Shown here: positions 9,419 through 18,484 of the stretch, one piece after another | Layout of the letters: every line of letters begins with the position of its first letter | Numbering within the stretch: position 1 is the first letter of the stretch | NCBI GenBank assembly: GCA_035447945.1 | Contig: DAOTHZ010000007.1 | Coordinates: 1 to 44,201 of the forward strand | Reading direction: 5' to 3' | Length of the DNA stretch: 44,201 nt | Source of the DNA: Syntrophomonas_B sp035447945 | GTDB taxonomy: Bacteria > Bacillota > Syntrophomonadia > Syntrophomonadales > Syntrophomonadaceae | The notes under the pieces: generated by a model | What the model was told of the DNA's origin: nothing | Databases searched by the model: none | What the model saw: the letters and a program-made list of their open reading frames with translations, nothing else | Made by a program: the position numbers and the translations under genes

Positions 9419-10148
9419 AATCATCACGGCTTTATCGATATTGGCCATGCTCTTGACCTGGCATGGGTTGGCGCTGCTGATCGGCAAGGAATATATTCTG
9501 CCCACACCGGCCCAAACCGGGCTGAGCTTGCTGCTGATCATGCAATCGCAAGACTTCTGGCCGGCGGTACTGATGACCGTTGGCCGGGGGCTGTTGGGAT
9601 TTTTAATTTCCATGGGACTGGGGATTATTCTGGGCATGGCGGCCGGGTTCAGCCGGGTAATCAACTGGCTGCTGCGACCCTGGGTCACAGTGATGCGAAG
9701 CACCCCGGTTATGTCTGTCATTATTCTGGCCATCATCTGGTTTGAGTCCAACCTGGTGCCGGTGGTGGTTGCCATTCTCATGCTTTTCCCGATCATCTAC
9801 GGCAACGTGGTGGCGGGCATCCGCAACATCAATCAGGAATGGCTGGAGATGGCTCGCATGTATAAAGTGAAGCCGCGTCGAATCATAGCGGAGCTTTATT
9901 TTCCGGCCATCCTCCCCTATCTGCTGGCCGGTGCGACAACGGCCATGGGCATTGCCTGGAAAGTCATTATTGCCGCCGAGATCCTCAGCCAGCCCACCCG
10001 GGCAATCGGCACCGACCTGATGATCGCCAAATTCAATTTTGCGACGGCCCAGGTGCTGGCTTGGACGGTCGTCGTCATCATGATCAGCTTTGTTTTTGAA
10101 TCCTTGCTGGGCGCATGGGAAAACAATCTGACCAACTGGAGAAGATAA
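9393..10148 (+). CDS. ABC transporter permease, SsuC/TauC family
   Basis: A 251-residue BPD_transp_1 permease with about six membrane helices. The EAA loop EWLEMARMYKVKPRRII (about residues 150-166) contacts the ATPase, and LLAGATTAMGIAWKVIIAAEIL after it is typical of the SsuC/TauC group. The start ATG lies inside the end of the binding-protein gene behind a GGGAGG sequence, and the ATPase starts 2 nt after its stop. The overlap implies translational coupling. Substrate unknown. Confidence 0.93.
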   Translation: MINSSTNNKIITALSILAMLLTWHGLALLIGKEYILPTPAQTGLSLLLIMQSQDFWPAVLMTVGRGLLGFLISMGLGIILGMAAGFSRVINWLLRPWVTVMRSTPVMSVIILAIIWFESNLVPVVVAILMLFPIIYGNVVAGIRNINQEWLEMARMYKVKPRRIIAELYFPAILPYLLAGATTAMGIAWKVIIAAEILSQPTRAIGTDLMIAKFNFATAQVLAWTVVVIMISFVFESLLGAWENNLTNWRR

Positions 10149-10149
10149 G

Positions 10150-10863
10150 ATGGCTTTTGTATTGGACAAAATCAATAAAGGGTTTGGCGGTCTCGAGGTC
10201 ATCAAAGACCTGAGCATGCAGGAAGAAGAAAACCGGATTGTGTGTATCCTGGGGCCTTCCGGAGCTGGAAAAACGACACTTTTAAACCTCATGTCCGGAG
10301 TTATGAAGGCCGACAGCGGTCAGATATCAGGTTTTTCCGGGCACAGCATCAGCTATTTGTTTCAGGAAACCAGGCTGCTGCCGTGGAAGACGGTACGGGA
10401 GAATATCGATTTTGTCCTCAAGGACAAGCTGCCCCGTCACCAACGCGAGCAGACAATTGAGCGCTATCTGGAAATGGTGGAATTAAGTCCTTTTGCCTCC
10501 TATTATCCGGCCCGGCTCAGCGGCGGCATGAAACAGCGGGTCTCGATCGCCCGCGCCTTTGCTTATCCGGCGGATGTCTTGCTGATGGATGAACCCTTCA
10601 AGGGACTGGACACCCAGCTGAAAATGAGCCTCATCAAGTCATTCATCCGGCTCTGGACCCTGGACCGGCGCAGCGTCTTTTTTGTTACCCATGATATCCA
10701 GGAAGCAGTGTTGATCGGCCATCTGGTGTATGTGCTGACCGATCGCCCGGCCAGCATCAAAGGCCGGATCATCAATCCGGTTCCGCACGAGCAGCGCGAT
10801 GACAGCAATGCCCCGGAATTACAGTCCATTGAGCAGGCCATCTATCAGCTGGTTACTCTTTAA
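10150..10863 (+). CDS. ABC transporter ATP-binding protein, SsuB/TauB family
   Basis: A 237-residue importer ATPase. It shows Walker A LGPSGAGKTTLLNL, Q-loop YLFQETRLLPW (the LLPW after the Q-loop is typical of the nitrate/sulfonate/taurine group), signature LSGGMKQRVSIARA, Walker B VLLMDEPFKGLD and H-loop FVTHD. A GGAG sequence within the permease end serves as ribosome site. It completes a binding protein-permease-ATPase operon. No confident terminator was found in the 81 nt before the convergent exporter operon. Confidence 0.94.
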   Translation: MAFVLDKINKGFGGLEVIKDLSMQEEENRIVCILGPSGAGKTTLLNLMSGVMKADSGQISGFSGHSISYLFQETRLLPWKTVRENIDFVLKDKLPRHQREQTIERYLEMVELSPFASYYPARLSGGMKQRVSIARAFAYPADVLLMDEPFKGLDTQLKMSLIKSFIRLWTLDRRSVFFVTHDIQEAVLIGHLVYVLTDRPASIKGRIINPVPHEQRDDSNAPELQSIEQAIYQLVTL

Positions 10864-10944
10864 AAGCAGCTTTGCCCCCATCAATCCTGCCGGCGCTGCT
10901 GCCAACCGTCCCGCCCGCATCGGGCACCCTTCGATTTCGCTTTT

Positions 10945-11613
10945 TTAAATATGACAAATATCTTCCACGATCTGCCCGTCACGCATGATCAGCAAGCGGT
11001 CCGTGCGCTCTGCCAGCGCGCGGTCATGCGTTACCATGATAAAGCTGGTCTTGAACTCTCGATTGATCTCCCGCAGCATGGCAAATACGTTTTCCGTATT
11101 GCTGGTGTCCAGATTGCCGGTCGGCTCATCAGCCAGAATCATGCGCGGCTGGTTGATCAGGGCACGGGCAATCGCCGCCCGCTGCTGTTCCCCGCCGGAG
11201 ATGGCATTGGCCCGATAATCGCGGCGGTGGCTCAGCCCGACCCGTTCCAGCAAATCCAGCGCTCTCTTTTTTACCGTCGGGGTTGCCCGGCCGGCATAAA
11301 TCAGATACGGAATCATAACATTTTCCAACACGGTAAACTGCGGCAGAAGAAAATGCGATTGAAAAATAAACCCCATGGTTTGATTGCGAAACAAAGCCAG
11401 GCCGTCATCATCCAACGTTCCCAAATCGGTGCCGTCAATGATGACTTTCCCTTCTGTCGGGCGGTCCAGCGCACCGATGATGTTCAGCAGCGTACTCTTG
11501 CCTGAGCCGGAGGCCCCGATCAGCGAAGTAAACTCTCCCCGCCGGATCTCCAGATCAACCCCGAACAGTACGCGGGTCTTGACTTTGTCCCCGAAATCCC
11601 GGGTAATACCCAT
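10945..11613 (-). CDS. LolD/MacB-type ABC transporter ATP-binding protein (start uncertain)
   Basis: Walker A GASGSGKSTLLNIIG, Q-loop FIFQSHFLLPQ, signature ISGGEQQRAAIARAL, Walker B MILADEPTGNLD and H-loop MVTHD identify an exporter ATPase. The first standard start is ATG 11613 (MGITRDFGDK), which has no ribosome site. The upstream codons in the same frame read TDVLIKT, which look like the normal first beta strand of the family. A perfect GAGGTGATC site at 11642-11650 is 9 nt before an ATA codon (11635-11637). The true start may therefore be non-standard, or a base may be wrong. It is last in an adaptor-permease-ATPase operon and overlaps the permease stop region. Confidence 0.9.
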   Translation of the reverse strand: MGITRDFGDKVKTRVLFGVDLEIRRGEFTSLIGASGSGKSTLLNIIGALDRPTEGKVIIDGTDLGTLDDDGLALFRNQTMGFIFQSHFLLPQFTVLENVMIPYLIYAGRATPTVKKRALDLLERVGLSHRRDYRANAISGGEQQRAAIARALINQPRMILADEPTGNLDTSNTENVFAMLREINREFKTSFIMVTHDRALAERTDRLLIMRDGQIVEDICHI

Positions 11614-11629
11614 AGTTTTAATGAGTACA

Positions 11630-12850
11630 TCAGTTATTGCGGATCACCTCGATCGGATCTATTTGGGAAACCTGACGCGCCGGCAGATAAGCCGCCAACA
11701 CTGCCGCCACAATCGTAGACAAGACAATGATGGCGGTCGTCATCGGTTTCAACAGTAATGTGTAATCCTGTTTGGCCAGGACGATGAAGGCCTTGCTCAT
11801 CAACAAGCCCAGTCCCAGCCCGGAAAGCGTTCCCAGCGTGCCCAGCACCAGACCCTGGATCATGAACACCCGCGACACACTGCCGGTACGGATCCCCATT
11901 GCTTTGAGAATGCCGATCTGTTTGGATTTCTGTACCGCACTGATGGCCAGCACGGAAGCGACGCCCAAAATAACCGCCAGCATGACAAAGAATTGAATGG
12001 TATAACTGGAACTGCTCTGACTGCGCAGACCGGCCAAAAGAGAAGCATTGCTCTCCTGCCAGCTTTCCACCGCCAAGCCGGGCAGACGTTGACTCCATTC
12101 TGCGGCCAGCGCATCGGCCTGCAGCACATCATGGACCTGCACTTCAATCGTATTGACCCGGTCCCCCATGCCCAGCAGCGCCGCCGCCCGGCGCTGATCC
12201 ATGACCATCCAGCGCTGGTTGATGGCGCTCACGCCCAGATCAAAGATGCCATCCACCACCACCGGCAATGAATCCCTGCCGGACAGTTCCAGGGTAATGG
12301 GCTCGCCCACACTGACCCCGAGATCAGCCGCCAAATCTTTGCCAATCAATACAGCCCCATCCGGCAGGTTGGGACTGCCTGCCACCAGTGAACCGGTCAG
12401 ATTGTAAATACGGTCAGCCTGGTTCAGATCAAAACCCTTCAGGAGAATCGCCCGGCTAATCTGACCGCGCTCGATCAAGCCCGACCCTTCCACCACCGGC
12501 AGTGCTGTTTTGATCCGTTGGTCAGCGGTCAGCCCCGCAGTGATATTGCGCCATTCCACCATCGGCCGCATCGTCTTGCGGGTGGCATCCAGCACCAAGA
12601 CGGGGTTGCCGTTAAGGGATTTGACAGCTTCGGCCGCCGCATTTTCATCGCTGCTGATCACAATATGCGGGGATCGCCCCACTGTTTTTTCAATCAAGTT
12701 GGCCTGCAATCCGTCAATCAGCGCCGACAGGAAAACCATCACCGAAACCCCGATGGCAATCCCCAGGATAATCAGAAACGTCTGCATCCTGTTCTCGGTC
12801 AGGAAACGACTGGCCAGACTGAATTCAAACCGGATACTGTTTTTTCGCAT
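11630..12850 (-). CDS. FtsX/LolE-like ABC transporter permease
   Basis: 406 residues. An N-terminal helix (about 23-45, MQTFLIILGIAIGVSVMVFL), a large extracytoplasmic MacB_PCD domain (about 46-275), then three helices of the FtsX domain and the typical DPIEVIRNN end. It works with the ATPase below and the adaptor above. The adaptor stop is 3 nt before its ATG, so the genes are co-transcribed. It is only a distant paralogue of the permease at 277-1452, with a different gene order (adaptor-permease-ATPase here, adaptor-ATPase-permease there). That suggests separate acquisition rather than a local duplication. Substrate unknown; lipoprotein-type or peptide export is possible. Confidence 0.9.
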   Translation of the reverse strand: MRKNSIRFEFSLASRFLTENRMQTFLIILGIAIGVSVMVFLSALIDGLQANLIEKTVGRSPHIVISSDENAAAEAVKSLNGNPVLVLDATRKTMRPMVEWRNITAGLTADQRIKTALPVVEGSGLIERGQISRAILLKGFDLNQADRIYNLTGSLVAGSPNLPDGAVLIGKDLAADLGVSVGEPITLELSGRDSLPVVVDGIFDLGVSAINQRWMVMDQRRAAALLGMGDRVNTIEVQVHDVLQADALAAEWSQRLPGLAVESWQESNASLLAGLRSQSSSSYTIQFFVMLAVILGVASVLAISAVQKSKQIGILKAMGIRTGSVSRVFMIQGLVLGTLGTLSGLGLGLLMSKAFIVLAKQDYTLLLKPMTTAIIVLSTIVAAVLAAYLPARQVSQIDPIEVIRNN

Positions 12851-12853
12851 AAG

Positions 12854-14050
12854 CTATCCCTTGCCTGACCGAACCGAGACAGTTGCACCTTCGCGCCAAC
12901 CGCTCGGTTCCAGCACCAGATCATCCGCCTTAAGTCCCTGCGTAATGATCACCCCATCCCCGGTGCGCAAGCCAATCTGCACCGGCGCAAAATGCGCCTG
13001 GCTGTTTACCGCCAGCCAAACCCCGCTTTGTCCCGCCTGCTCACTCAAATAACGATCCGGCAGAATCACGGCATCCGACTGCGTTGCGGCAAACAACTGT
13101 ACCGACAGCAGCTGTCCCGGATAGAGATCGGGAGTCTCGCCGACAAAGTCCAGCTCGGCGGTGAAGGATCCCTGTTCGGCATTCCCCAGGGGGTCGGTGT
13201 AGACCACCTGCGCATCCCATTTTTTTGATTCCGCATTGGTGATCCAAACCTTGGCCTGATTGCCCAAGGCCGCCAGCGCCGCGTAACGCTGATCCGGCTG
13301 GACCTTTATTCTGAGCCCCTGTCCGGCTGCCAGCAAGACTGCCCGGCTTCCCTTGCTCAGCATTTCGCCCGGTTTCACGTACAAATCCAGCAACTGTCCG
13401 TCGGCAGGCGCCACAATTTTGTACTCGTTCAATAAAATCTCTTTTTCCTGCAGATCCAGCTGACGCTGCTGTAATTCGGCCTGCAGGATAGCCATGGCCG
13501 AACCCTGGCTGGCCAGTGATTCCAATTGCGCCCGGGCCGACCTGGCAGCCTCCTGCTTCACCTGCAGCTGATGCGCAGCCTCTTCCAATTCGGTCTCACT
13601 GACCGCACCGGAAGCATGCAAAGATTTTACCCGTTCATACTGGGCGGCGGCCTTCTCTGTCTCCAGATCCGCCTGAATGCTCCTGGCCCGCGCCTCTTCA
13701 CGGGTTACCGCGGAGGCCTTCTGCAATTGTGCCCGGGCCATTTGGACCGCTGCTGCTGCCCGGTCACGATCCAAATGTGCCTGGGCATCGTCGATCTGTA
13801 CCAAGAGTTGTCCATGCCGGACCAACTCCCCCTTGCCAATCGGACAGGCCAGCACCTTGCCCGCTGCCGTCGCCGACAACAGCGTGGAGCCGTCCGCAAT
13901 CACCTCCCCGCTCAGCAGCAGGGAAGGAACGTAATCCTGTTGAGTCACTTTATAAGCATTGACCTGTGTCGGTCTCAGCCAGACAAACAGCAGCAGTGCC
14001 GCTGCCAGAAGAATCGCTGTGACAACGATGGTTTTTTTATGTTGCAGCAT
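12854..14050 (-). CDS. HlyD/RND-type adaptor (membrane fusion protein)
   Basis: A 398-residue adaptor with an N-terminal anchor (about 8-25). A single split lipoyl domain (AAGKVLACPIGKGELVRHGQLLVQIDD and IVAPADGQLLDLYVKPGE) encloses an alanine/glutamine-rich coiled-coil hairpin (about 95-210), followed by beta-barrel domains. It differs from the 543-residue adaptor at 2130-3761, which has two such units. A GGAGGG ribosome site precedes ATG 14050. It is the first gene of the exporter operon, with a candidate -10 (TATAAT) about 35 nt upstream. Confidence 0.88.
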   Translation of the reverse strand: MLQHKKTIVVTAILLAAALLLFVWLRPTQVNAYKVTQQDYVPSLLLSGEVIADGSTLLSATAAGKVLACPIGKGELVRHGQLLVQIDDAQAHLDRDRAAAAVQMARAQLQKASAVTREEARARSIQADLETEKAAAQYERVKSLHASGAVSETELEEAAHQLQVKQEAARSARAQLESLASQGSAMAILQAELQQRQLDLQEKEILLNEYKIVAPADGQLLDLYVKPGEMLSKGSRAVLLAAGQGLRIKVQPDQRYAALAALGNQAKVWITNAESKKWDAQVVYTDPLGNAEQGSFTAELDFVGETPDLYPGQLLSVQLFAATQSDAVILPDRYLSEQAGQSGVWLAVNSQAHFAPVQIGLRTGDGVIITQGLKADDLVLEPSGWREGATVSVRSGKG

Positions 14051-14083
14051 AGCTTGCGTTACCCTCCACCCTTTATTTTCACC

Positions 14084-14089
14084 ATTATA
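14084..14089 (-). promoter_or_regulatory. Candidate -10 element for the second exporter operon
   Basis: On the minus strand TATAAT (14084-14089) lies about 35 nt before the adaptor ATG, in an AT-rich run. No good -35 is visible at 16-18 nt, so this is a weak call. Confidence 0.35.
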
Positions 14090-14154
14090 ATTGATTGCCG
14101 CGATATAAACCTACTACTAATTTTTCTCAAGCCCTGCCGTGATGTAAATTGTCA

Positions 14155-14203
14155 GAAAATTCAATAAGTTAATGCGTCAGGCGTATTAACTTATTGAATT
14201 TTC
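14155..14203. repeat. Palindromic element copy 1 (loop TCAGG)
   Basis: A 22-bp arm, loop TCAGG (14177-14181), and a complementary arm. Both arms differ from the family consensus in a compensated way: CAATAAG pairs with CTTATTG where most copies have CCATAAG and CTTATGG. It is the only copy in the left half of the window, between the small RNA terminator and the exporter promoter. Confidence 0.9.
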
Positions 14204-14226
14204 GAAATTTTCTGGCTCAATACGCC

Positions 14227-14409
14227 AAAAAAAAATCCCATCGTAGTGATGGGATATTGCTGTCTCCACGGCAGGTCCCCTTAAAAAAGGGGGATCTGCT
14301 GATAGGTTGCAATCGGACAACTCCTGTACGCCCGACCACCAGTTCATGCAAACGCTTGTGTCAGTCAAACAACCTTTTGTACGTTCCCCTGACCGTTTAC
14401 TTTGAACCT
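14227..14409 (-). ncRNA. Probable stand-alone small RNA (about 183 nt, possibly 6S-like), family not identified
   Basis: A strong minus-strand promoter (14416-14443) and a strong intrinsic terminator delimit a short transcript with no good reading frame. The terminator is ATCCCATC/GATGGGAT at 14235-14255, followed by an eight-to-nine-base U-tract at 14227-14234. Internal pairings visible by eye are a hairpin GCAG-UCCCC/GGGGA-CUGC around a U-rich loop (about 14266-14302) and a long-range helix AGGUUG/CAACCU enclosing an irregular central region. An alternative helix GGGGA/UCCCC competes with the first hairpin. Length and isolation resemble 6S RNA, but I could not match conserved 6S sequence. 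No gene follows before the palindrome and the exporter operon, so a cis riboswitch is less likely. Confidence 0.6.
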
Positions 14410-14415
14410 GGATTT

Positions 14416-14443
14416 ATTATAACACGAATCATGTGAGATGCAA
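14416..14443 (-). promoter_or_regulatory. Sigma-A promoter of the small RNA
   Basis: Minus strand: TTGCAT (14438-14443), 16 nt spacer, then a perfect TATAAT (14416-14421). The predicted transcript start is near 14409. This is one of the best promoter matches in the window. Confidence 0.7.
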
Positions 14444-14616
14444 AGCGATTCCGGTAAAGTTCTTGTAAATTTTTTGTAATGCAACCAGGTCGGGAAAAAC
14501 TTTGCCCTTGCTTTTCCCTCGGCATTCACCGGCGGACAGCCCGCTGTTCGCTTGTCACCGGAAAAAGAATGCATTAAACTGATATCAGCCAAATGCAGGT
14601 CGGAGGAGGAATTATT

Positions 14617-16446
14617 TTGACCGCCAAATACAGCTACAATCCACGGGATGCCAAATTTTTGCTGAAAGAGTGGCTTCCCCTGGAAGATATTTTACAATAC
14701 GAACGCTATCAGGAACTCAGCCTGGATGACATTGACGGTCTGCTGGAGCAGATGAACCGCATGGTGGCCAAGGTGATCGCCCCCACCAATGATGACGGCG
14801 AGATCAACCATCCCCGCCTCGTCAACGGACGGGTGGTGGGACCGCCCACCTGGAAGGACGTGTATGTATACCTGCAGCAGCAGGGCTGGGGCACCGGCAA
14901 TTTTGACCGCCACGCTGCCGGCACGCTGCCTGAAGTTGTCTATGCGGCCCTGGCAGAAATGATGTGCGCCGCCAGTCCCGCTTTTATTTACTATCCGGCC
15001 CTTACCACCGGCGCTTTCAAAGTCATTCAAAGCTATGCCAGTCCCGCGCTGCAGGAGATATTTCTGCCCGGTATGATGGACGGGCGCTTTCAGGGCTGCA
15101 TGTGCATCACCGAGCCTTCCGCCGGCACCGATGTCGGGGACGGACTGACCCGGGCCCTGCCCACCGATGAGCCGGGCATCTATAAAATCAAAGGCAGCAA
15201 AATCTTTATCAGTGCCGGGGACGGAGACCACGCCGAAAACTTCATTTATCTCACCCTGGCCCGCATCGCCGGCGCCAAACCCGGCACCAAAGGATTATCG
15301 CTGTTCATCATTCCCCGCTTCTGGATCAATGACGACGGCAGCACCACCCCCAACGACGTGGAGACCACCGGGGTGGAAAACAAATTTGGCATTCGCGGTT
15401 GTCCCACCGTTTCCCTGGCCTACGGCGACAATGACCAGTGCCGCGGCTATTTAGTCGGCCATCCACCTGATGAGCAAGGCAACGGCGAGGGCATGGCGCA
15501 GATGTTTCAGATGATGAACGGCAAGCGCCTGGAATGTGGTCTGACCTCCGCCGGCGTGACCGCCAATGAATACTGGAACGCCGCCGCCTATTGCCGCGAA
15601 CGCATACAGGGTAGACCCCTCAACAATCCCCGCGCCGACCGCGTTCCGATTATGCAGCACGAAGATGTTAAACGCATGCTGATGCTCAACAAAGCCACCA
15701 CTGAGGTCATTCGCTCCCTGGTGATGAAGGCTTACTTCTATCAGGACATCAGCGACTATGATCCCGATCCGGATCGGCGCAAGTGGGCCTTCGCCCGGCT
15801 GGAATGCCTGTTTCCGATATGCAAGGCCTACACCAGCGATGAAGCCTGGACCTTGATCTGCGAGTCCATTCAGATTTACGGCGGCTACGGATTTACCGAA
15901 GACTACCCCGCCGCCCGGGCCGTACGCGATACCAAAATCAATTCCCTCTACGAGGGCACCAATTACATCCAGTCCATGGACCTGATCACCCGCAAATGGC
16001 CGCTGCACAAAGGCCAGGCCTTCGCCGGCCTGCTGCAGGATATTGAGTCCTTAATAACCAGCGAACGCGCAGCTTATCCCGAGTTGGAACGCGAGTTTGC
16101 CAAACTGGAGAAAGCCCTGCGTGCCTATCAGGAATTGCAGGGCATCACCCTGGGCTATTTCCAGCAGGGCAAGATCGAGCTGGTGGCCAGCTTCGCCCGC
16201 CGCATCCTGACCGCTACCGGACAATTGCTGGGCGCCCACTTCCTGCTCGAGCAGGCCGTCATCGCCCAATCTCATCTGCGGGAGCTGGAGAAAGACCATT
16301 ATGATTACAACTATTATCTGGGCAAGACCCTGTCGGCCAGGTTCTATCTCAACCAAATCCTGCCCAACGTCTGGAACACCACCGATCTGCTCCGCGAAGG
16401 CGACCCCACCGTCCTCCACTGCCCGGACGAGATCTTCGCCTTTTAA
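14617..16446 (+). CDS. Acyl-CoA dehydrogenase (large, about 600-residue type)
   Basis: A flavoprotein of the acyl-CoA dehydrogenase superfamily that oxidises an acyl-CoA to the 2-enoyl-CoA. It has the FAD/substrate segment CMCITEPSAGTDVGD, the middle beta domain and IQIYGGYGFTEDYPAARAVRD. The motif SLYEGTNYIQSMDL carries the probable catalytic Glu. A C-terminal helical extension makes it about 609 residues, like the DmdC-type subgroup. An ATG at 14593 is in frame, but GGAGGAGG (14602-14609) lies inside that extension and 7 nt before TTG 14617, giving MTAKYSYNPRD as the real start. The flanking ligase (after the gap, opposite strand) suggests fatty-acid or branched acyl degradation; chain specificity is unknown. 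Confidence 0.93.
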   Translation: MTAKYSYNPRDAKFLLKEWLPLEDILQYERYQELSLDDIDGLLEQMNRMVAKVIAPTNDDGEINHPRLVNGRVVGPPTWKDVYVYLQQQGWGTGNFDRHAAGTLPEVVYAALAEMMCAASPAFIYYPALTTGAFKVIQSYASPALQEIFLPGMMDGRFQGCMCITEPSAGTDVGDGLTRALPTDEPGIYKIKGSKIFISAGDGDHAENFIYLTLARIAGAKPGTKGLSLFIIPRFWINDDGSTTPNDVETTGVENKFGIRGCPTVSLAYGDNDQCRGYLVGHPPDEQGNGEGMAQMFQMMNGKRLECGLTSAGVTANEYWNAAAYCRERIQGRPLNNPRADRVPIMQHEDVKRMLMLNKATTEVIRSLVMKAYFYQDISDYDPDPDRRKWAFARLECLFPICKAYTSDEAWTLICESIQIYGGYGFTEDYPAARAVRDTKINSLYEGTNYIQSMDLITRKWPLHKGQAFAGLLQDIESLITSERAAYPELEREFAKLEKALRAYQELQGITLGYFQQGKIELVASFARRILTATGQLLGAHFLLEQAVIAQSHLRELEKDHYDYNYYLGKTLSARFYLNQILPNVWNTTDLLREGDPTVLHCPDEIFAF

Positions 16447-16729
16447 TACTCGAAATCTTTGCTGAGGTTAAGGCATTGATCTTTTGCAGAGGTTTGTGCT
16501 TAAGATAAGCGCCAGGGGGTAAGGCGGCAGCCGTGCGATGGGACGTAACGACGCCAAGAACGCCCGCAAAGAGAATAAAGATATACGTTACCCAAAAACG
16601 AGACTCACGTAATTGAATAAAGACCCCTGGCATGCAGATGAGCGCCAATGCTGCAACTCTGGCAAATCAAGAGACCGGCCCCAAGCGTTCTTAAGTACAA
16701 ACCTCACGCTAACGATACAAAAATAGCCA
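16447..16729. other. Non-coding or unassigned stretch between acyl-CoA dehydrogenase and gap
   Basis: 283 nt with no convincing gene. A minus-strand frame (MALICMPGVFIQLRES..., start 16648) encodes one hydrophobic stretch but runs antisense into the dehydrogenase gene and has no ribosome site. Base composition here is more even than in the neighbouring GC-rich gene. The gap follows directly, so a misjoin or contig-end sequence cannot be excluded. Confidence 0.4.
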
Positions 16730-16829
16730 NNNNNNNNNNNNNNNNNNNNNNNNNNNNNNNNNNNNNNNNNNNNNNNNNNNNNNNNNNNNNNNNNNNNNNN
16801 NNNNNNNNNNNNNNNNNNNNNNNNNNNNN
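16730..16829. other. Assembly gap (100 N)
   Basis: Exactly 100 N. It removes the last few codons of the acyl-CoA ligase. Confidence 0.99.
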
Positions 16830-18478
16830 AGTACCTTGCGGTCCGGTTTGCCCACCGAAGTCCGCGGGATTTCGCTGATAAATTCCACCAGCGTCGGCAC
16901 CTTGTAGGGCGCCAGACTCTTGCGGCAGTGTTCAATGACCTCTTCCGCGGTCAGCACTTCGCCCGGTTTGACCACCACAAACGCCTTGGCCGTTTCACCC
17001 CGTTTGGGATCCGCCACCCCCACCGTGCAGGCCTCCATGATTTTAGGATGGGCATACAGCACTTCATCAATATCACGCGGATAAACATTGAAGCCGCTGC
17101 ACAGAATCATGTCCTTTTTGCGGTCAACAATGAAAACAAACCCGTCTTCGTCGATCCTGACAATGTCGCCGGTATACAACCAGCCGTCCCGCAGAACGTT
17201 GTCAGTTTCCTCCTGATTGTTCCAGTATTCCCGCATAATCTGCGGCCCGCGGCCAATCAATTCACCCAGTTCATTGCGGGGGATGACCTGCGTGCCGGTA
17301 TCGACATCGACCACCACTAGATCCGTATCCGGCCAGACAATCCCGCAGCTGCCCGGTTTTCTCAGGGTAAACACCGGGGTTACCGTCAGGATGTTGACCG
17401 TCTCTGACATGCCGTAGCCTTCCAGGATGCGTCCGCCGGTCAGCCGTTCAAACTCGTTCATCACTTCTACCGCCAGCGGCGCCGACCCGCAAAAGATGCC
17501 TTTCAGCGAGGTAATGTCAGCACTGGCAATTTTGGGATGATTGTTGAGACCGATAATCATGGCGGGGACCGCCGCCCAGATGTTGGGACGGTGGCGTTCG
17601 ATGGCTTCCAGCAGATTGTCCGGGGTGGGCAGCGCCACCAGGACAATACTCCCGCCCGTAAACAAGCACACGTTGACGTTGGCATTGAAGCCATATATAT
17701 GATTGAGCGGAATCGCACAAAGAGTACGAACCTCTTCCTTGGACACCAGCTTGAAGGCGCCTGACGTCCAGGTGGCGGTGCGGTTGGCCTGGGAGAATAT
17801 TATGGCATTGGTCAGGACACAGCCCTTGGGAATGCCGGTGGTGCCGCCGGTATATTGCAAGCGGGCTACGTCATCGGCAAATACTTCGATGTCCGGTTCG
17901 GCATCACTGGCCGCCATGGCCAGCTGGTTGAAATCATAAATCCCTTCTCCGGGAGGAATTTCCACTGCCGCGCTGGGCACCTGGAAAACGATCACCCGCT
18001 TGACCGGAGAGGCAGCATCTTGCATGATTTGAATGGCCTTGTCGGCAAAGGCGGCCATCACGATGACGGTCTCCGTGCCGCTGTCTTTAAACTGCAGCGC
18101 CAGTTCGGGAATCGTATACAAAGGGTTGGTAGGAACTTCAATGGCGCCGATCTTGAAAAGCGCCTGCAGGGATAGAATGTACTGCGGAACATTGGGAGCC
18201 ATGATTGCCACCCGGTCTCCTTTTTGCACCCCCAGGCCCAGCAGGGCGTTGGCGATTCTGCGGGCCAGGTTGTTGGCCGTGCCGTAATTGATGGCGACAT
18301 CACCCATTAATATATAGGGCTTTTCAGGCGTTTCTTCCGCCCATTTGTTGAACCAGTACTTCAAGGGATAATCAGGATACTCAAAATTCTTCGGTACACC
18401 TTCGTCGTAATGTTTTTCCCACAGGGGGCGCCATTTGGCTACATCTGCTTCAAATTCCTTCAGCCACGGTTTCTCCAT
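16830..18478 (-). CDS. Long-chain fatty acid-CoA ligase family protein (3' end in gap)
   Basis: An AMP-binding (ANL) enzyme that adenylates a carboxylate and transfers it to CoA. The P-loop is LQYTGGTTGIPKGCVLT; also visible are the ILEGYGMSET motif, the WLYTGDIVRIDEDGF motif, the hinge VDRKKDMILCSGFNVYP and the C-terminal catalytic-lysine region TSVGKPDRKV, where the gap interrupts it a few residues short of the end. GGAGGG lies 6 nt before ATG 18478; an ATG two codons earlier (18484) directly abuts that site and is less likely. It is convergent with the acyl-CoA dehydrogenase and probably in the same acyl degradation pathway. Substrate chain length cannot be read from the sequence. Confidence 0.93.
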
Positions 18479-18484
18479 TGCCAT

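Noticed and set aside
14186..14368. 60-residue frame inside the small RNA
   Set aside because: Reads through the terminator and palindrome copy 1; no ribosome site.
16349..16648. Minus-strand 99-residue frame with one hydrophobic segment
   Set aside because: Overlaps the acyl-CoA dehydrogenase end antisense, lacks a ribosome site, and its Arg-rich end is shadow translation.
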